DNA of 64,000 bases, from positions 8,316,434 through 8,380,433 of the forward strand of contig CM037883.1 of the NCBI GenBank assembly GCA_021292165.1, in the 5' to 3' direction. This DNA is from Shinisaurus crocodilurus. Its lineage: Eukaryota; Chordata; Lepidosauria; Squamata; Shinisauridae. The position numbers and the translations under genes were made by a program. Of this stretch, positions 33,235 to 43,406 are shown in pieces. Under the pieces are notes generated by a model. It saw only the letters and a list, made by a program, of their open reading frames with translations. It did not search any database and was not told where the DNA came from. Each line of letters opens with the position of its first letter. Position 1 is the first letter of the stretch.

Positions 33235-33442
33235 GTTTTGTAGTTTTAATTAGTTATCAAATGTTGTTGTATTTAATCTGTATTGTTAGTTGTCTTGGCC
33301 ACCTGTTAGTTGAAAGGCATAGGCAAAATCACATCAGGTCTTCTGCTGCTACTGCTGCTTTTTTTCTGTGGACTAACAGAAAAGACGCACAAAAAATGAA
33401 AGAACTGAAAGCTGCAGCAAACTGTGCATGTACAGTGCTTAA

Positions 33443-33788
33443 TGAGGTATGAAAAAATTGTTTCAGTTCATTTTTGATCTGGATTTACCCAGTTTACACC
33501 TTTCGGACTAAACACAGACTTGGATGCAATCCATTTCTGAACTTGCAATGTGATCTGCGGTCCCAAAAATGTGTTCAACAACATGTGTACATTTGAAAAA
33601 TGTGGATGGAAAAAAATGTGTACTTTTAAAAAATGCACATGGATTTTCATTAAAAAAAAACATACAACCAAAAACCAACAACCCCAAAACAAACCTCACA
33701 ATCTGAGACAACCTCAAGTCAGAACGAGCTTCAAGATGGACTTCAGAGTACTTTGGTGAGCTCAAGTATGCTGATTTGCAAATCCCTA
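33443..33788 (-). mobile_element. TAGGGATGTGC MITE (family T)
   Basis: The blocks of 5223-5605 appear inverted: ATTGTTTCAGTTCATTTTTG, GATCTGGATTTACCCAGTTT, GCAATGTGATCTGCGGTCC and TTTGCAAATCCCTA at the end. An A-rich stretch sits in the middle. Confidence 0.65.
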
Positions 33789-33912
33789 AAAGTGTTCTGT
33801 ACCAAATCCAGAAGCTAAAAACAAAGCAGAATGCATAATTCCACATAGTGGAAACAATTTGAGCAAGGTCAATTTTGCAGACATTTCTAGTTTAATTTGA
33901 TCTTTCTGTTTT

Positions 33913-34010
33913 AGGAATGTGTGAATCGGCAAAACTCAAGCTCACCAAAGTTCTCCAAATTCCATCTCAAAGCCCATATCAGATTTTCACACGTTTCCTA
34001 TTTACAGTTT
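33913..34010 (+). mobile_element. Family T, 5' fragment
   Basis: TAGGAATGTGTGAATCGGC, CAAAACTCAAGCTCACCAAA and GTTCTCCAAATTCCATCTC match the start of 5223-5605. It breaks off after about 100 bases. Confidence 0.7.
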
Positions 34011-34065
34011 TCTTCAGTAAAATTTAAACTTTGTTATTTGTGGTATCTGGGTGTGTGTGTGTGGG

Positions 34066-34150
34066 TACCCACCTAATGTATAAGAACCCATCCAACAACA
34101 TATAAGAACCCCCCCATCATATAACACCCATCCAATGTATAACAACAACC
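34066..34150. repeat. Degenerate minisatellite, units of about 25 bp
   Basis: Three to four units of the type CCCATCCAA then CATATAA-GAAC. Confidence 0.7.
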
Positions 34151-34169
34151 CAGACATGTCTAATAGCCA

Positions 34170-34655
34170 ACCCCTCTCACTGGAGAAAACCAGAGAAATG
34201 TTGATTTCCACCTGGTGGCAGTAGACAAGGGTATAGGAAGGGAAGAGCAGAAAGGAATGTGGGTACACTCTTTTGCCTGCTTCCCCTTTCACTAATGGAA
34301 CAGATCCTTGCCAGTCTGTGACACCTTCTGATTTTGATTCAGTAAAGAAGTGTCCCATAGCTGCCAGAAATTTGGGAAACACTGTGCTAGGGGGATGCCT
34401 ATCAGCATCATTTGGCAATTGGGAGGGTTGCTTCAGGCCTACTGGTCCACATGGTCTAGAGCAGAGAGACGGGAATGGTATGAACAATGTGCTGCCCCTT
34501 CCCCAGCCTGCAATGCAGCTAGAGCTTGGCAGAAGGTCAACTCACTGCACAGCTGTCCCTAGTGTTATAATAAATCAATTCATGATTTCATTAAAGGACT
34601 GCTCGTGTGCTCACTATCTCCACTGCAGGAGCTGCCAACATCCCTGCTGAGTCAA
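34170..34655. other. No recognised feature
   Basis: Unrecognised. Frames to 157 codons on the minus strand overlap simple-sequence DNA and have no motifs. Confidence 0.4.
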
Positions 34656-34657
34656 AA

Positions 34658-34835
34658 GTACAGGCCTGTGGCTTATGCTGGCTCAGCTTGTCTGAGCGTG
34701 GAAAGCTAAGCAGGGTCAGGCCTGGTTATTACTTGGATGGGAGACCCCTCCTCTAGTTTCCTGCATTGAGCAGGGGGTTGGACTCGATAGCCTTGTAGGC
34801 TCCTTCCAACTCTATGATCTATGAAATCTATGAAA
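34658..34835 (+). mobile_element. 5S-rRNA-headed SINE with CR1 tail, reference copy
   Basis: The head starts GTACAGGCCTGTGGCTTATG. Positions 34704-34715 (AGCTAAGCAGGG) and 34716-34745 (TCAGGCCTGGTTA, then ACTTGGATGGGAGAC) match the A box, intermediate element and C box of the vertebrate 5S rRNA internal promoter, so TFIIIA-dependent polymerase III transcription is expected. From CCTCCTCTAGTTTCCTGCA it switches to a CR1 LINE 3' end (GGTTGGACTCGATAGCC, then CTTGTAGGCTCCTTCCAACT) and a short ATCTATGAA repeat tail. Family usage: SINE3-class head with a LINE-recognition tail. High similarity to 50427-50594 argues for fairly recent activity. Confidence 0.92.
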
Positions 34836-34849
34836 CCCATCAGTGGGTT

Positions 34850-35430
34850 TGCGGGTGGTTAAAGGGAGTGGGTGATTTTAACTCAAACCCTGCAAACCTT
34901 ATAATTGAGAAATAATCGTATGGCCATTGTTGCTAAGTGTTACATAACAATTTATCACCACATCTACAGAGATTGGAGGTTTAATTATGAGAAGTAATAG
35001 ATACTTAAACTGATCAATCACAAATTGGTAATGAAGTTGGTTCTAATGACTATGATGTTGTGCTTTTCATTAACTGATAATTAAATCCTCATTTTAGAGT
35101 GGTGGGGATGTTAACTCCTGATGCACCAGCATTCATTTTTGTGCTGCAAGGTTTTTGAAGCACAGGGGCGCACTTGGATGGCAAGTTGATGGTTAGATAT
35201 GGCAGGATGAACTGGCACAGAAAGGTTGGATGCCATGAAAGTCCCATGGCTTGCATGATGATAAATGAAAGACACACCCTCTTACAGTATATCAGTTCCT
35301 CATAAGCCCTCTTCACGTGTTCAGAATCTCTACCCATGGAGTTCTTACTGGAACCACTGCACATCTGTGAGAAACTATAGGTACCCATGTAAATATAAAG
35401 AACTTCCAATGGCCCCTCACCTGGGGACGG
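34850..35430. other. No recognised feature
   Basis: AT-rich and unrecognised. Confidence 0.4.
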
Positions 35431-35440
35431 GGAGAAGGCT

Positions 35441-35977
35441 TGTGCATGGGGGAGGAGAGAGGAGGCAGGCGGCTGGTCAGGTGGGTCACTAGTAACGAGC
35501 CAATGGCTCAAAAGGGCGGGGACACAGGTAAGAGCTTATTTAAGCTCCTGGGTTCCCGCCTTCGGTCCCTTTGCTGAGGGTTATTATGGTGATCATCCAG
35601 TGGCACCTTTCAAGGTGACTGACGTTTACCCAAGGCTGCCCTCGCTAATGCCTATGAGGCTTGGCAGGAGGGAGATTGGGACATCTTTGGGGTTTTACCT
35701 TTCTCACCTACTTTGGGTGCCTGGAGGCGCCAAAGTAAGGCGACGATGGTAAGGCCCTCCAGCTCCACATGGAGGGCAACTGGCCGGTGGCGGGCCATCC
35801 CGCCTCCGGTTCAGTTAGGATGTATTCGCCAGCTATTGGTCTTTTACCCGGCCGATGGCCAGGCTAGGTTAGTACCGCACTTCACCCTTCACAGATCTTT
35901 AATTCAATAAATGTGGCCCTGATTTGAAACCATATACCCTGTGTCTGCCTCTTCTTTATCTCGCCTTTACAAGCGCA
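35441..35977 (+). mobile_element. LTR-like element, family L (copy 1)
   Basis: The layout is of an LTR: a CCAAT motif (GAGCCAATGGCTC) and a TATA-like CTTATTTAAG near 35500-35545, a transcribed region, the poly(A) signal AATAAA at 35906-35911, and a T/C-rich end TCTTTATCTCGCCTTTAC closing in GCGCA. The 3' 150 bases align with 49105-49853 (shared AGTACC-CGCAC, GTAGATCT-type and CAATAAATGTGGC). The 5' boundary and a target duplication are not established. No coding sequence, so a solo LTR is likely. Confidence 0.55.
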
Positions 35978-35989
35978 AAACAATTTGCT

Positions 35990-37554
35990 TTGCTCCACCC
36001 CCCCTCACCATGCTTGGACATTTCCTTTTCCTGATCTCATACACCTTTCGCTTTCCAGTTATCCAACTTTGGTCGGGTCTACACATGCAGCATAATGAGG
36101 TGGTACAGAGCTGACTAGGTTGCAATGCTGAGGTGGTGGCACTTTTATACTGACGTTTGGGGATGGCTTTTCGAAATATGGCCCCCTATGTTTTTTAAAA
36201 AAGAAACCTCACTGCAAGTAGAAAGCTAGAGTGTTGTGAAGAAGGAACCCCACTGCAAGTAGAAAGCTAGAGAAGACAGGGAACATATATCGATCCCTCC
36301 TATGCTTTTTCTTTGATTTTATTTGTTTCTAGGAGAATGCGTACCTTTATTGTATGAGGGGGCATGCAAAACTGTTATTTCTTCCTGAGGGTGCCACAGT
36401 CTATTCTACAACCTTAGTTTGCTGCATCTGCAGACCAGGCCTACTTCCTATGCAACAGAGCATCTATTGCTTGCAGCTCAGAGACTTTCTCCTTGCTTTG
36501 CCCAACTACTCCAGCTGTACTTCCTGCTCTGCAAGCCTTTTCATGGTTTCTCGACTCAGCTATCCACAGCTACCTTATGTGTCTGTACTGCCTTTTGGAA
36601 TTGACCTCCACTTGGCTTTTCAGGACTATAATTTTATTTAATCTCACCCCATAAAACTCATCATCTCACACTGGGCGGGGGGGGATATATCCTACCATAT
36701 GCAGATACAAATCCTTCTCATTTCCTCTTGAGAACTAATCACATGGTCTGAGTGTGTTCAGGACAGTTCTAGCTCAACAATGGCCATCATCAAGGCTTAA
36801 TTTCCCACTGCCCAACTGCAGGGTGAAATCCTGAAATATATATTTAAAAAGTATTAATAAAGAAAAGTAACCGCTGAATAAATGTAGAGTGATTGCCCTT
36901 TCACAACTGAGTTGATTACAGCATGTCTCCAAATGCTTAAGATGGAGCATCATGTCCAGTCTGATGTCAGCCTTAATGCTTCTGTTTGTTTTGGATAGAA
37001 ATTAAGAGCTGGAAGTCATCTGCATTGGCTGTCAGGCATATTTGTAAGAGAATGTATTGTGGGAGGAATCTCTTGGTGCATTTGGTATAGTTTGGTGCAT
37101 CTATTTATTTCAGAAATCCTGCCTGGAAATTATACCACTACAAAAGTAGTAGGCCTCAAGGTAGATATAATTGTTGGCTATTAATGCAGTCACTGAGGTA
37201 TGGGATGGCTATAAAAGCGTTGTGCTTGGTTTGCCTCTGCTAGTTTTGGATCATGGTGGATACACTTCTGAGATCTTTCAACTGACACAGAAGCTGTTAG
37301 TACAACCCAAATTTACCCTGTACAATTGTAAAATGTAAATTGTGACCATATTTCAGAATGCCGAGAACGGTTCCGTGATAGCATGGAGAGAGCTAGAAGA
37401 TCTTGCCATTAAAGTTCCTGTCTGTTGCCTGCTATTGTGTGTATTGGCTCATTATGGTTTAGCTGTCCTCTGCAGAGACAATGTTAAGCTCATGGAAGCA
37501 AAGCATGCTGTTCTAAACTGCAGAGAAAAGACTCAGCATCAATACAGGGATACA
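35990..37554. other. No recognised feature; short tandem duplication
   Basis: Mostly unique. At 36205-36230 and 36246-36271 the phrase CACTGCAAGTAGAAAGCTAG recurs 41 bp apart. Nothing else identified. Confidence 0.45.
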
Positions 37555-37562
37555 TTCTAAAG

Positions 37563-37675
37563 CAGGGGAGGGGAACCTCTTTCTCCCTGATGGCCAAATG
37601 CAATTTTGGAGAAGTAATCAGGCTGCATTTCAGTGGTGGGTGGAGTTGGAGGCAAAAGAGGTGGGGCCAAAATAC

Positions 37676-37707
<32 letters not shown>

Positions 37708-37931
37708 GCCTATTGTAGCTTCAAGCTCTTACTGCTGGGAATTTGGGAATTAAGACTTAGGAGAGCCATTTCAACCTTTGAGAATGGGGGAAAATCTGCA
37801 CAAAAAGCAGAAAACCACCAAATGATTGGTGGTTGTGGGATAGGGGGTGGGGCCAGGGGAAGGAGATGGGGCCTTCTGGGGAACCCTGAAGGGCCAGATT
37901 GGACCTCAGGGCTGTAGGTTGCCCACCCCTG
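37563..37931. mobile_element. hAT MITE with perfect 8-bp target duplication
   Basis: CAGGGGAGGGGAACCTC at the left and GTTGCCCACCCCTG at the right are inverted termini. TTCTAAAG flanks both ends (37555-37562 and 37932-37939). Inside are AATGATTGGTGGTTGTGG and an expanded (CAA)n at 37675-37707. Noncoding. A relative is at 39292-39497. Confidence 0.9.
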
Positions 37932-37939
37932 TTCTAAAG

Positions 37940-38150
37940 TGTGGTAGAAATCACCTTCTTTGATAGATAAAACAATTACAGTATCAGAGCAATCCTAGGA
38001 TGGTGGTGGGGAGCAACAGCCACATCCAAAACCCTGTTGGCTCATTGCAGACAGTGTGCGCGTGCGTGTGCGCGTGCGTGCGCACATGCTTTTCCTATGC
38101 TTTCCTCCAGCTTCTTCTTTCCCTTTTATAATTACTGCAATAGGAAGAAA
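37940..38150. repeat. Short unique stretch with (GT/GC)n patch
   Basis: Contains an alternating purine-pyrimidine run GTGCGCGTGCGTGTGCGCGT near 38055-38084. Confidence 0.7.
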
Positions 38151-38156
38151 TTAACT

Positions 38157-38235
38157 AGAATCATAGTAGAGTTGGAAGGGGCCTATAAGGCTATCAAGTC
38201 CAACCCCTTGCTCCATGCAGGAATCCATCTGCACC
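38157..38235 (-). mobile_element. CR1 3' terminal fragment
   Basis: AGAATCATAGTAGAGTTGG, AAGGGGCCTATAAGGCTATC and AGTCCAACCCCTTGCTCCAT, the inverse of the CR1 3' end. Followed by GCAGGAATCCA as in the longer CR1 copy at 51600, so this is CR1 and not the 5S SINE. Confidence 0.75.
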
Positions 38236-38292
38236 ACCTCCATAGTTTCATGGTCCATTGGAGGGGTGTTGGGGAAACGGGGGGGGGTTAGA

Positions 38293-38526
38293 ATCCTAGG
38301 ATCCGCATCCTCCCCAACACACCCCTGTAATTGCCCCTTTTGGTCCCCATCACTTGTGGAACACCACTGGCAGGACAGCAAAAAACTTTCCACTGCTGTG
38401 CTGTGAGGATCTCTGGTGGTGGACATATCATCCTGCCAATGAGCCTCCCTCTCCACCAGCGGAACATCACTTCAAATACATCCAGTGACCCCTCAGCCTT
38501 CCTCCTGAGGAACATAGGATTGCACC
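38293..38526. mobile_element. MITE family G, right portion
   Basis: Ends GGAACATAGGATTGCACC, the inverse of the family G terminus. The body has CCTCCCCAACACACCCC and ATCATCCTGCCAATGAGC. Confidence 0.5.
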
Positions 38527-38529
38527 GTT

Positions 38530-38923
38530 GTGTATGTATGTCTCCTGTGCTTAACCATATGCTTCGGCAATATCCAGCAGTTGCATCTTTTGGGGAGGAG
38601 GTTATTATATGGATAAACCTTGTATTGGGACACTCTTTAATATCTAATGATGCACATGTCCTCTTAAATTATCTACCTGCTTCCTGGAAGTTAATGCTCG
38701 GTCAGTGCAAATGGATTTTCCATGCCCCTTTGTCAGATAAAAGTTTGATACTACAACATTGGAGGATAATACTCATCAGCCCATAATGCAATGAATTGAG
38801 GACCTAACAATATTTTCAACATTTGAATGGGTGGTGTATAGATGCCACCTGTGAATGGATACATATGGATATTTGGTCCGCTTTTGTTGAAGTTTATGCA
38901 TAGTTCTTAACAAACTGTATTTT

Positions 38924-38954
<31 letters not shown>

Positions 38955-39065
38955 TTCAGATACATGTATTGAAACTGATATATTTAAATTTATGTAGCTA
39001 TCTTTTTTCCTTGCCCCCCCTCTGTTTTGTGTTATTTTGCTGAAATTTTACAATAAAAAATAATT
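38530..39065 (+). mobile_element. Possible LINE-1-type 3' end with poly(A) signal
   Basis: Ends TTTTGCTGAAATTTTACAAT then AAAAAATAATTAAAA. That is, an AATAAA signal near 39052 followed by an A-rich tail, as in L1 or another poly(A) retrocopy. A short plus-strand frame before it (WKLMLGQCKWIF, then LILQHWRIILIS) vaguely recalls an L1 C-terminus. A (CA)n microsatellite interrupts at 38927-38954. Tentative. Confidence 0.3.
38927..38954. repeat. (AC)n microsatellite
   Basis: Fourteen uninterrupted units. Confidence 0.95.
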
Positions 39066-39183
39066 AAAAATGTATGTCTGCATGTATATATGCCTTTTCT
39101 TCATAGTTCACTTTTCAACCAAGTTCAGTTTACAATTAAAATCAACACAAAAGGTACAATGTAATTATGGATATGTTGGTGCG

Positions 39184-39229
<46 letters not shown>
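39184..39229. repeat. (TA)n(TG)n compound microsatellite
   Basis: About fourteen TA then nine TG units. Confidence 0.95.
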
Positions 39230-39291
39230 AGTCTCTTTTGATCCCTGGCAGTTGGCAATATGGTAGAGGTCTGAGGCTGTCTTCATTAGAG

Positions 39292-39497
39292 TAGGGGCAG
39301 GCAAATTGTGGCCCTCCAAAAGTTTTGGCCTTATCATCCTTTATCATCTGTTTAGAATGAGGGGGGCAAATGTACAAAAGCCGTGGAACTAGCAAATGAT
39401 TGGTGGTTGGGGCAAAGTGAGTGTGGCCATCTGAAGGGCCAGATTGGGGATCGCAGGTGGGCCACATTTTGTCCCCAAGACCGAGGTTCTGTACCCC
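39292..39497. mobile_element. hAT-type MITE related to 37563-37931
   Basis: Left TAGGGGCAGGCAAATTGTGG, right GGTTCTGTACCCCTG, and inner CAAATGATTGGTGGTTGGGG shared with 37563-37931. The octamer duplication is not readable. Confidence 0.6.
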
Positions 39498-39499
39498 TG

Positions 39500-41319
39500 A
39501 GTTAAGGGAACTGGGATAACTACTGTGATTCAATAATTCCCACTGCCAACTCCAATTGCCTTTGCTGCCAACTCAGAGTCTGACATTTCAGTGAGTATAT
39601 CTTCCAATTCATTTTGCAAACACCCCCCATCAGCCTGCTAACTGTGAATGTTCTGCATCCATTCAATTTGATATTATTGTCCCAGCAAAATGGTTCAGAA
39701 ACACCTTTGTACTTGCAGATGCAATTGGAGTATTTACATAAAAATGGGGAAATGTCAAACAAATACCTCTCCTATCAAATATGCTTGTTTGTGATAACCG
39801 ACAAGCTGCAGGATATTAAAAAGCAACATTGCAACATTGCATATGCATCACATTATCATGTCTTTCGCACTTTATTGCTTTACGTCAACATTATTTGTTA
39901 TTGCCCTTGTTGTTATCTGAATGAGGCAAATATCTGATGGGTTAAAAAAATACTTCTATTCATGAAGAATGACATCTGAAAATCCAAAGGATAAAATATA
40001 TTCATAGTTGAGGCCAACTCCAGAGGATGTTATGGCTGGACATTTTCTCCCCCCCCCCACCAGACCCACAACCAGAAATGTTGTGGAGATGGGGCTCAGG
40101 TTGTGGAGTATCATTACAGAACAGTCAGAACATAAATACAGGGAGCCTACTTGGTTAAATCCAATAGGTCACCTTATGTAGATTAGATTCATTGAAATGA
40201 ATGGGGTTTAAGCTAGCCTGAGTTATCCCCAGGCAAGAAACTTGCAGAGTTTCAGAAGGATAGATGCAGGGCCTCCGGCATCATAATCATTGAAAACCAA
40301 TGAAAGGCTTTTTTCATAGTGAAGAAGCCTCGTGGTGGCATTGGGAGAATAGCCATCTCACAGTCCCATCCTTGCCCTTCCCCCAAAGCACAATGACTGG
40401 AGAACCTCTGGAGAACCTCTGGTTGAATGTGCTCAATGATTAGAAGGTGGACCTGTCAGTCACTCCCTCCCCCAATCTGTGTTTAGAGAAACGAAAGCAA
40501 AAGACACTATTTGTAGAGACACACTGTCTGACTTTCCAAAGCCTGAATTGCAAATGAAGCTTCATGCAAGGTCCAGCTTCAGACCTGCTTCCTTCAGAGG
40601 GAAGCTCCTCCCAGAAATCGTCTGAAGAGGCCTGATTTATCTCGGGCTTCAGGCTTTGGCCAAATCTGATACACTTCCCTGATATACGTCTATGTGTGTG
40701 TGTTTGTGTGTTCCTGGAGAGCATTCAGTCATGCAGTCCCAAACCTGCAGACTGAAGTAGTAAAGCCCAAGAACAATTTTACCATATGACCTATTATTTG
40801 TGTAGTCTAGGCCTTAGACTGCAAACCTCTCAGAGGAGGAGTTTACCTCTTTCTTTAGCTCTGTGGAGTGTCACAACATGAATGGTGTTTTGTACAGAAT
40901 GCGTAATAATGAATTCTCTGAAATCAGGACTTCGGTTGTTAGCTTTTGATTCACTGTGCTTTGACTCTGAGGGGGGAAACACTTTGCATCTGATTGCTAT
41001 AAACAACTCATTAATCTGTCTTTAGCTAGCAGGTAAAGTGCTGATAAAAATCTCACATTTACTCTGATGTACGGCTCTGTTTCAAATCTCTAATTGCAAT
41101 ATCATTCTAATCCACATGCTTTTCAGAATGCCTTACAAATTAATGCTTGCGGCTGTGATCCAGTTTGTATGCCAGACTGATTATACACAATTGTTTGTGG
41201 CAATTTCCATTTGGAAATTCAAATGGGATATATAATGCATATCAAACGTCTAATAGTGCCTATTGTTCACTTGCATACTTTTATTCTTTAATATGATTTT
41301 CTCAACTTTTTCAAGCCCA

Positions 41320-41325
<6 letters not shown>
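39500..41325. other. Unique sequence, possible conserved noncoding segment at 40860-41290
   Basis: No repeat recognised over 1.8 kb apart from a C run at 40052-40060 and a small tandem TGGAGAACCTC at 40397-40420. Positions 40860-41290 are AT-rich with many TAAT/ATTA motifs, as often seen in conserved noncoding DNA, but that is not evidence of function. Confidence 0.25.

Positions 41326-41332
<7 letters not shown>

Positions 41333-41366
<34 letters not shown>
41333..41366. repeat. (CT)n microsatellite
   Basis: Seventeen uninterrupted units. Confidence 0.95.
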
Positions 41367-41367
<1 letters not shown>

Positions 41368-41561
41368 ATGGGTCCCCCCCCCATTTTGGCATCACACTGC
41401 AAACCTATCTCTTTGTGGCCTGAAGTACAGCAAGTTAGATGAAGCTATAAAGGGCATGATTTGTAAAGTGAAAGCAGCTGGCTCATGCTGTTAGATACAC
41501 TGAATGAGCTTTGCAGAAATTCACACATTGAATGTGGCAGAAGCAAATCCTTCCCAAGTGT

Positions 41562-41640
41562 TCAAGATCATAAGAATTTGCCCTGTTGTATCAGACCAAA
41601 GGTCCATTTAATCCCGCATTCTGTCCTCCTGGTGCCCTTC
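41562..41640 (-). mobile_element. L3/CR1-like 3' terminal scrap
   Basis: CATAAGAATTTGCCCTGTTG, TATCAGACCAAAGGTCCATT and CATTCTGTCCTC follow the inverse of the L3 terminus. Confidence 0.65.
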
Positions 41641-41964
41641 CTAAACAAGCAGGGTGTGATGGAAATCCTGGCAAGATAGAAACCCTGTGGGTGAGTTGTT
41701 CCTGAGTCCGGGAGATAAGCTCATTGCCTGTTCTGGATGGGGTTGCACTCCCTTTGAAATATCAGGTTCGTAGTCTGGGGGTACTCCTAGATCCATCATT
41801 GTCACTGGAGTCTCAAGTGACTGCAGCAGCTCGGAGTGCCTTTTACCAGCTTTAACTGGTTCACCACCTATGGCTTCTCCTGGACAGGGGTAGTTTGGCC
41901 ACAGTGGTACAGGCAATAGTAACTTCAAGACTGGATTATTGCAATGTGCTTTTTGTGGGGCTGC

Positions 41965-42572
41965 TGTGGCGTAACCCCACAATTCAGTTCCCTGGTGTAT
42001 GTCTGCATTAGTATGTTTAGTGTGTCTAGAATGTTGAACTGAGTGGGTGTGGTTTGTGATGTCTTAGAAAGGGTGGGGGGAGGAGTATATAATGAGTGTT
42101 TGAGTGATGTCTGAGTCAGTTAAGAAGTTGAGTTAGTGAGTCGAGTTATGGGAGTGTGGAGTTGGGTTACAGAGTTTTAGGTGGTTGGAGTTAGTGTGAT
42201 ATGGGAGAGTGTTTGTAGTGTGTGGGGAGAGTTGGAAGTTTGGGAGTTAGGTTAATTACAAAGTGTTTGGTGTAGGCAGGTTTATTTTCTGGAACTAAGA
42301 TTTTGAGAATTAAAATAAACTTATTTTTATTTTATTGGCTACCCAAATCCTATGTGTCAGCTTGGCGTTATTACCTGCTTTACTTTTAAATCTACACACA
42401 CACCTTTGTACCCACAGCATCATAAATTTAAGCTAGATCCTTAATAACCAGCATTAATCTTTTCCCTCATTAGTAGGGGAAAGGTTTCATTTGACCCTCC
42501 CCTCAGGTTTTCAAGTGTTGATGCTTGGCCTGAGAAGCAAGGTTCTAAAGTGAAAAGGGCCATGTCATCGCA
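41965..42572 (+). mobile_element. Solo LTR, 608 bp, with 5-bp target duplication
   Basis: Begins TGTGGCGTAACC and ends GTCATCGCA, i.e. TG...CA. GCTGC flanks both sides (41960-41964 and 42573-42577). Removing it together with one GCTGC restores the L2 reading frame exactly. A TATA box (GTATATAATGAG) lies near 42085-42096 and an AATAAA at 42314-42319, so the LTR reads on plus. No primer binding site, gag or pol is present, which fits a solo LTR left by recombination. The duplication size suits an endogenous retrovirus or Ty3/Gypsy element, and which of these is not decided. Confidence 0.88.
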
Positions 42573-42837
42573 GCTGCCTTTAAGGCTGGTCCAGAAGCTG
42601 GAACTAGTGCACAATGGAGCAGCTAGGCTATTGTTAGGAGCTGCCCATGCTGAAGAACTGCACTGGCTGCCTATTTGCAACCGGACCAGGGATAAGGTTT
42701 TGATACTAGTGTATAAAGCCCCAAACAACTTGGGACCTGAGAGAGCACCTTCTCCCTTACCAACCTGCCCAGTCACTGAGGTAATCAGATGGCATGTCCT
42801 TGGTGGTTCATATGGACCTTTGGCCCAACTGGAGTCC

Positions 42838-43149
42838 TAGGGATGTAACTGTTCGCCCCGCGTGGGCGTAGCAGGCCGAAATTGGCCCCGCTCATGTCCG
42901 CGCGGGGCTCTTGCGGGCCTACGGGACTACCTTGTCCCAGAAGTGATGCAACGGGACCCTGCGCAGGTGCGCTGGGCCCCCGCATGACATATTGTGCCTG
43001 CGCAGGTTCCCCGTCGTGTCACTTCCGGGGCTGGATATGACACGATGGGACCAGTGCTGGCGCTCAGAAGATCGAGGCGGGGGGGCGCCCACACGGAGAG
43101 GCAAGCCGGCGAGAGGGCGAGCCCCCCACAGGTTCGTGGCACATCCCTA
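42838..43149. mobile_element. CpG-rich MITE with TAGGGATGT/ACATCCCTA ends, inside L2
   Basis: The ends TAGGGATGTAACTGTTCGC and GGTTCGTGGCACATCCCTA are inverted. The interior is very rich in CpG with short palindromes (CGCGCGGGGC and TGCGCAGG repeated). It shares termini with family T but not the AT-rich interior. It interrupts the L2 frame between QLES and AWRRAFSV. A clean octamer duplication is not seen (TGGAG is found near both edges). Confidence 0.75.
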
Positions 43150-43406
43150 GCTTGGAGAAGAGCCTTCAGTGTGGCAGCTCCATTTCTTTGGAACTCCTTG
43201 CCTCTGGGGGTCAGGCAGGCACCAAAATTGTATTGTTTTGGGCACCTCCTGAAACACTTTTATTTCATGAAGCCTTCCTGAACTAACCAGCCACGGTTTT
43301 ATTGATTTTGTTTTTAACATAATGTTTTATTCTTTTATCTGTTTTTATCTTTTATTGTACACTGCTCTGAAATCTCCATACTGGAATATGGAACAGTATA
43401 TAAATT

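Larger units (their letters stand above)
41650..43395 (+). mobile_element. L2 LINE 3' end, split by two later insertions
   Basis: From 41733 the frame reads VRSLGVLLDPSLSLESQV, AARSAFYQL, one stop, then LVHHLWLLLDRGSLATVV and SRLDYCNVLFVGL. It resumes exactly after the insertion at 41965-42572 with PLRLVQKLELVHNGAARLL, LHWLPICN and LVYKAPNNLGPE. It is broken again at 42838-43149 and resumes with WRRAFSVAAPFLWNSLP. This is the post-catalytic part of an L2 reverse transcriptase. The 3' untranslated region ends ATGGAACAGTATATAAATTT. Inactive. Confidence 0.88.

Noticed and set aside
34066..34150. CRISPR-like array
   Set aside because: The units are adjacent, with no unique spacers of constant length, and the DNA is vertebrate.
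34658..34835. Functional 5S rRNA gene
   Set aside because: Only the internal promoter half resembles 5S. The 5' part is diverged and the 3' part is replaced by a CR1 tail.
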